A DNA stretch of 6,086 bases from JANNVZ01 sp046153915 (GTDB lineage: Bacteria; Bacteroidota; Bacteroidia; Flavobacteriales_D; Sanyastnellaceae): assembly GCA_046153915.1 (NCBI GenBank), contig JBJXFC010000238.1, positions 1 through 6,086 of the forward strand, written 5' to 3'. Under the pieces are notes generated by a model that was given only the letters and a program-made list of their open reading frames with translations, was not told the DNA's origin and ran no database searches. This document shows, piece by piece, positions 5,707-6,086 of this stretch. How positions within the stretch are numbered: position 1 is the stretch's first letter; the number at the start of each line of letters is the position of its first letter. The position numbers were made by a program, and so were the translations under genes.

Positions 5707-6086
5707 ATGAAGAAGTTATTAGTAACACTTTTGGTTTTTTGTGCTTACACGGGACTGTATGCACAGGATGACCAGACGTCAGAGGCCATTGTTGCTTCCG
5801 AATTTCATGTAACCCGCCCGCTATCTGAGATTTTTGCAGAAAACCCGGTGGATGAAACCAATCTGTACGAAGAAGGTACTGAGTCATCAGACCGTCAACA
5901 CCGCGTTCCAACTCAATTTGAATTCACTGCTGAAGACGGAGCTGAATATGGCAATGACGAGAAATACAGCCAAACTGAAATGGGTCGCATTGATGCCGGA
6001 CAAACCCGCGCCAACTGGGCTGGTCAAACAGCAAGTGGTTTTCGTCCATACGATCCTTCGGGAGCTGTAGGTCCAAACCATTATGT
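5707..6086 (+). CDS. Exported protein, N-terminal part (probable T9SS substrate; cut by window edge)
   Basis: The frame from the ATG at 5707 is open for 126 codons to the window end with no stop. The start MKKLLVTLLVFCAYTGLYA is a clear signal peptide with a predicted cut after Ala19, before QDDQ. An acidic, low-hydrophobicity stretch follows (residues about 20-100). It ends with RPYDPSGAVGPNHYV (residues about 112-126). The motif DPxGAVGPNHYV opens the mature domain in many large secreted Bacteroidota proteins, often followed by adhesion-type or PKD repeats and a T9SS sorting domain; those parts lie outside the window. The function is not determinable here. It is transcribed away from the VOC/YCII/sigma cluster. 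No Shine-Dalgarno sequence precedes the ATG; the leader is A/T-rich, as for the other genes. Confidence 0.85.
   Translation, partial: MKKLLVTLLVFCAYTGLYAQDDQTSEAIVASEFHVTRPLSEIFAENPVDETNLYEEGTESSDRQHRVPTQFEFTAEDGAEYGNDEKYSQTEMGRIDAGQTRANWAGQTASGFRPYDPSGAVGPNHY

Overview
The window looks like chromosome of a member of the Bacteroidota. Two genes encode exported proteins: one ends in a type IX secretion (T9SS) C-terminal sorting domain, and the other carries an N-terminal motif common in secreted Bacteroidota proteins. Starts lack Shine-Dalgarno sequences and sit behind A/T-rich leaders, and one gene has a TAnnTTTG-like -7 promoter element. The Y1 transposase and the sigma/YCII/VOC cluster also resemble Bacteroidota versions. 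I cannot place it below phylum.

Layout, left to right. (1) 1-232: N-terminal part of a GNAT-type acetyltransferase on the minus strand, cut by the window edge. (2) About 258-623: a gene-free array of degenerate units of about 50 bp, each headed by the small palindrome CGCCCTGAAAGGGC. The units are in two opposed orientations, and the array ends in a GC-rich hairpin. (3) 644-1096: a Y1 (IS200/IS605-like) transposase on the minus strand, whose 3' end faces the array. The pair resembles a REP repeat/RAYT transposase association. (4) 1185-2759: a 524-residue exported protein with seven repeats of about 59 residues (probable seven-bladed propeller) and a T9SS tail. (5) 2927-3089: a 163-bp non-coding element with terminal inverted repeats, probably a MITE. 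(6) 5240 down to 3099: a minus-strand cluster of VOC-family protein, YCII/DGPF-domain protein and an ECF-type sigma factor with a long C-terminal helical/TPR extension (ECF42-like). A strong intrinsic terminator lies between the last two genes, and the sigma ORF has no ATG start. (7) 5241-5706: an A/T-rich intergenic region between divergent genes. (8) 5707-6086: the 5' part of a plus-strand exported protein that runs off the window.

The sigma/YCII/VOC genes form the one evident functional module: a regulator with small ferredoxin-fold partner proteins. The other genes are independent. The points most worth following up are the array plus its adjacent transposase, the MITE touching the sigma gene's 3' end, and the terminator plus TTG start that would throttle sigma factor synthesis.
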